Source of the DNA: CAIYTF01 sp963664845
GTDB taxonomy: Bacteria; Bacteroidota; Ignavibacteria; Ignavibacteriales; Ignavibacteriaceae
DNA: 64,000 nucleotides
Assembly: GCA_963664845.1 (NCBI GenBank)
Contig: OY761615.1
Span: forward strand, 1,116,001 to 1,180,000
Reading direction: 5' to 3'
Under the pieces are notes generated by a model, which saw nothing but the letters and a program-made list of their open reading frames with translations, searched no databases and was not told the DNA's origin. Positions 61,723 to 64,000 of the stretch are shown here, in pieces. Numbering within the stretch: the stretch's first letter is position 1; each line of letters begins with the position of its first letter. Made by a program: the position numbers and the translations under genes.

Positions 61723-62003
61723 AATTGTTTATTGGTAATAATTATTCAATCAAATTCATGATGTTCGGATAGCTTTGAAAGCCGTTGGACAAAATTTTCC
61801 GGCATAAAGCACTATATTATTAATATCCCGGTGAAATTTAGATAATTTTATGCGATAGTTAAATCGGTTTCCCTTGGGCCCTTATCGGTGGACTTTTTAG
61901 GGTAAATTCACAGTTGGCCAGCCGGCGAATGAGTCTCCCGCATAATTCTCTCAGGATTTACGAAAATATTTTGTATAATTATTTGCTATGAGAATAAAAT
62001 TAC

Positions 62004-62783
62004 TTGACTATACAGTCCCTGGGCACGGCTATGATCCACGAGATCAATGATCCAATGACCTGGCAACAGGATTTGGCTGAGTTTCACGAACGGGCAGTGA
62101 TCGAATATACACTGAACGATCTGATCTCAGCCGATACGTATATTATTCTCGAAGAACTTATCAGTAACTATTTTAAGTATTCCATGGCAGACGGTTATGC
62201 CACCGGAGTAATGCTCTCGCTCAGTAAAATGGAGGAAATTCTCCAGATGGTGATTGAATATGAGAGTGCCGGATTTAACCCCTTTCTGTTCGAACATGAA
62301 GAAGACGCTTCTGTTGAAGAAGCGAGGATTGGCGGAAAAGGACTGCACATGGTGCGAAGACTTGCAGATTCATGCTCCTATGAGCGTGAAGGAAAGAAAG
62401 ATATTTTGACACTAACAAAAAAATTAATTGCGGAGGATTTCATGACAATCACTATTGAAGAATTTCCCCAGGTCACCGTTGTTCATCTGGATGGCCGACT
62501 AGACATCCTTTCCGGTGAAACATTACAAACCACCATGGACAGCTTAATTGATGAGCAGAATAAAATCAATCTGCTGGTTAATTGCGAAAAATTGTCGTTC
62601 ATCTCAAGTGCGGGTTTGCGCCTGTTTATGATCGTTCTGAAAAAGCTGAACAAACTGGGCGGCAGACTTGCATTCTCAGCTTTCAACGGAAATAACAAGA
62701 AAATATTCGAAATAACCGGATATAATAAGTTCTTTAACATTTACGCTTCGATCGAAGAAGGCAAAAAAGCTTTCGAGGCGTAA
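62004..62783 (+). CDS. RsbW-like kinase domain fused to STAS antagonist
   Basis: 259 residues. Residues about 10-140 match an anti-sigma switch kinase (HATPase): EELISNYFKYS as the N box, a degenerate ESAGFNPF for the usual DxGxGF, and GGKGLHMVRRLAD as the G2 box. Residues 147-259 are a complete STAS domain (MTITIEEFPQVTVVHLDGRL, CEKLSFISSAGLRLFMIVLKKL) with the phospho-Ser region ISSAG. The open frame begins at TTG 62004; ATG 62031 is an alternative. An internal ATG at 62442 has GGAGG 5 bases before it, so the STAS part may also be made alone. No sigma factor or phosphatase is adjacent. Confidence 0.8.
   Translation: MTIQSLGTAMIHEINDPMTWQQDLAEFHERAVIEYTLNDLISADTYIILEELISNYFKYSMADGYATGVMLSLSKMEEILQMVIEYESAGFNPFLFEHEEDASVEEARIGGKGLHMVRRLADSCSYEREGKKDILTLTKKLIAEDFMTITIEEFPQVTVVHLDGRLDILSGETLQTTMDSLIDEQNKINLLVNCEKLSFISSAGLRLFMIVLKKLNKLGGRLAFSAFNGNNKKIFEITGYNKFFNIYASIEEGKKAFEA
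62442..62444 (+). promoter_or_regulatory. Internal start site for the STAS domain
   Basis: ATG in frame with the fusion, preceded by GCGGAGGATTTC. The GGAGG is a better ribosome site than any seen before the full-length start. Confidence 0.55.
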
Positions 62784-62791
62784 GGTTCCTG

Positions 62792-63973
62792 ATGTTTTTT
62801 CTGAAAGGGGTATTCCCCGGCAAAACAGGCGGTGAATGTCCGGCAGCAGAAACAGGTTCTGTAACAGCAAGGTCACATAACAATTTATTTCCCGGATTGC
62901 ACACGGGCACGTTAGGCTTTTTATTAGGTCTGTTGCTCCTGTGCAGTTCAAATGCCCTTCCACAGAAAAATTATTTCTATTTCGGCAGGGATTATGGCAG
63001 CGATGCGAACTTTACACCCTTGCAGGTGCTGCTCAACGGCAGTTATGACATTATGCAATTGGAAGATCATAAGCGCGATGTTTACAACTTCCCGTATAAA
63101 TCTGCATGGAATACCCTTTGGAAAAACATCGGAAACCCCTTTCATTCAATTAAGATCTACGGAACCCGCAATTTCCTGAACGATGAAGTGCTCCCCTTCG
63201 ACTTCCGGAAGAATCACGCTCAATGGTGGCCCAACTATCAGCTTCACCTCATTGGCGGCGGCATGACCTACGCGGCTCTGGAAGAATGGTATGCGTATCA
63301 CCATTACCCCCAACCCACATTATTAGCTATAACCACAACGTTTGGCTACCATCTTCTGAATGAAACCATTGAGATTGATCAGGGCACGGGAATCACCATT
63401 GACCCCATTTCCGATATATACATTTTCGATCTGGGCGGAATACTCCTCTTCACCAGCGACAAAGTGAAGGAGTTTTTCAGCTCAACGCTAAACCTGCGTG
63501 ACTGGTCGCTGCAACCATCCTTCTCTGCAAAAGACGGTCACCTGCATAATAACGGTCAATATTTTGAAGTGAAATGGTTCACTCCATGGAGTGACAAACT
63601 GGGGGTGTTCTATTATTTCGGGGTGAACGGACTTACCGGCGTGACCTATAAGCTTGATGATGAGTATTCGTTGTCCGGCGGAGGCGGTTTGCGTGCAAAA
63701 AAGAATGTTACCCTCGATGCTTCTGTCGGGAGACAAACTGTCCAGACAGTGGGCACCGGGGGCTTATTCATAGATCGTAATAATTCACTATTAGGGTCGC
63801 TCTTTGTTAGCGGGCTTTCAGACTATACCGTGCTAGTGAATATTTACCCAGGAATAATCAACCTGTTCCCGTTTTCCACCGGTTGCTGGGTTGCCGTTTC
63901 GGAGAAAGGACAACTGGCATTTGGTGTCAATATTCTCCGGCTGCCCGGCGTAGGGTATGCCGCTTTCAGATAA
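62792..63973 (+). CDS. Hypothetical outer-membrane-like protein (DUF3943-like)
   Basis: 393 residues. A hydrophobic segment at about 43-55 (LGFLLGLLLLCSSNALPQ) ends like a signal peptide, so the true start may be later than the ATG at 62792. The body has WWPNYQLHLIGGGMTYAALEEWYAYHHYP, reminiscent of DUF3943, and beta-rich segments (EVKWFTPWSDKLGVFYYFGV, YSLSGGGGLRAKKNVTLDA) like a barrel. Starts 8 bp after the kinase/STAS gene. Confidence 0.6.
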   Translation: MFFLKGVFPGKTGGECPAAETGSVTARSHNNLFPGLHTGTLGFLLGLLLLCSSNALPQKNYFYFGRDYGSDANFTPLQVLLNGSYDIMQLEDHKRDVYNFPYKSAWNTLWKNIGNPFHSIKIYGTRNFLNDEVLPFDFRKNHAQWWPNYQLHLIGGGMTYAALEEWYAYHHYPQPTLLAITTTFGYHLLNETIEIDQGTGITIDPISDIYIFDLGGILLFTSDKVKEFFSSTLNLRDWSLQPSFSAKDGHLHNNGQYFEVKWFTPWSDKLGVFYYFGVNGLTGVTYKLDDEYSLSGGGGLRAKKNVTLDASVGRQTVQTVGTGGLFIDRNNSLLGSLFVSGLSDYTVLVNIYPGIINLFPFSTGCWVAVSEKGQLAFGVNILRLPGVGYAAFR

Positions 63974-64000
63974 GCGCTACCAAAAGCGCAGTTTTCCAGG

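Noticed and set aside
1..64000. tRNA, rRNA, tmRNA or riboswitch
   Set aside because: The gene-free stretches were read for cloverleaf, T-loop and aptamer patterns and nothing convincing was found; a covariance-model search would be decisive.
1..64000. Intact insertion sequence or prophage
   Set aside because: No transposase, integrase or phage structural operon was seen; the S74 protein alone has a signal peptide and does not indicate a prophage.

Overview
The window looks like a chromosome segment of a Bacteroidota/Chlorobiota-type bacterium, most likely of the Ignavibacteria group. This rests on six secreted proteins ending in a type IX secretion (Por) C-terminal sorting domain with the QNYPNPFNP signature, an atpD-atpC pair standing apart from the rest of the ATP synthase genes, two TAnnTTTG promoter-like elements, and frequent TTG/GTG starts. 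The taxonomic call is inference; no rRNA or tRNA gene was found. The left edge cuts a receiver-like gene.

Layout. 1-5 kb: a VOC protein, a PD40 propeller protein, a truncated Ycf48-like fragment and a solitary PL9 pectate lyase. 5.4-10.6 kb: a sigma-factor/CARDB chimera, pdxJ, mscL, an orphan pair of an Fe-S-type BMC shell protein and a PduS-like flavo-Fe-S protein, and a TatD nuclease fused to a radical SAM domain. 10.8-21.7 kb: one long minus-strand run, asnS-nuoJ-nuoK-nuoL-nuoM-antiporter-small protein-nuoN-nnr-vanZ, encoding the membrane arm of complex I with an Na+/H+ antiporter inserted. 21.7-25.7 kb: a 5'-truncated DnaE, a DinJ/YafQ toxin-antitoxin module with two palindromes upstream, and a secreted gene broken by an apparent one-base deletion.

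25.7-36.4 kb: a repeat-rich S74 tail-fibre-like protein, an ArsP/YraQ-type permease with a DUF362 protein, a repeat-laden intergenic stretch, a Schlafen AlbA_2 protein, atpD-atpC, and a TonB-PpiC lipoprotein. 36.8-48.3 kb: an exported metallo-hydrolase, then signalling genes (HD-GYP N-terminal-like domain, HDOD, PAS histidine kinase), a porin, and a Cache protein with two chemoreceptors. 48.4-54.6 kb: a tight three-gene operon GH105-CE8-PL9, all secreted and type IX sorted, which together would deesterify, cleave and finish pectin or rhamnogalacturonan oligomers outside the inner membrane. 55-60.5 kb: YaiI, patatin, a LON-domain protein, and an operon of cysteine desulfurase, small protein, IscA-type carrier and a leader-bearing superoxide dismutase. 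61-64 kb: a small membrane protein, a fused RsbW-like/STAS switch protein, and an outer-membrane-like hypothetical protein.

The most unusual items are the orphan BMC-T/PduS pair, the kinase/STAS fusion with an internal start, the antiporter inside the complex I operon, the pectin operon without visible SusCD genes, the sigma/CARDB chimera, and a palindromic array of 9-bp units at 31.8 kb. All functional calls are from reading the sequence; no database search was run.
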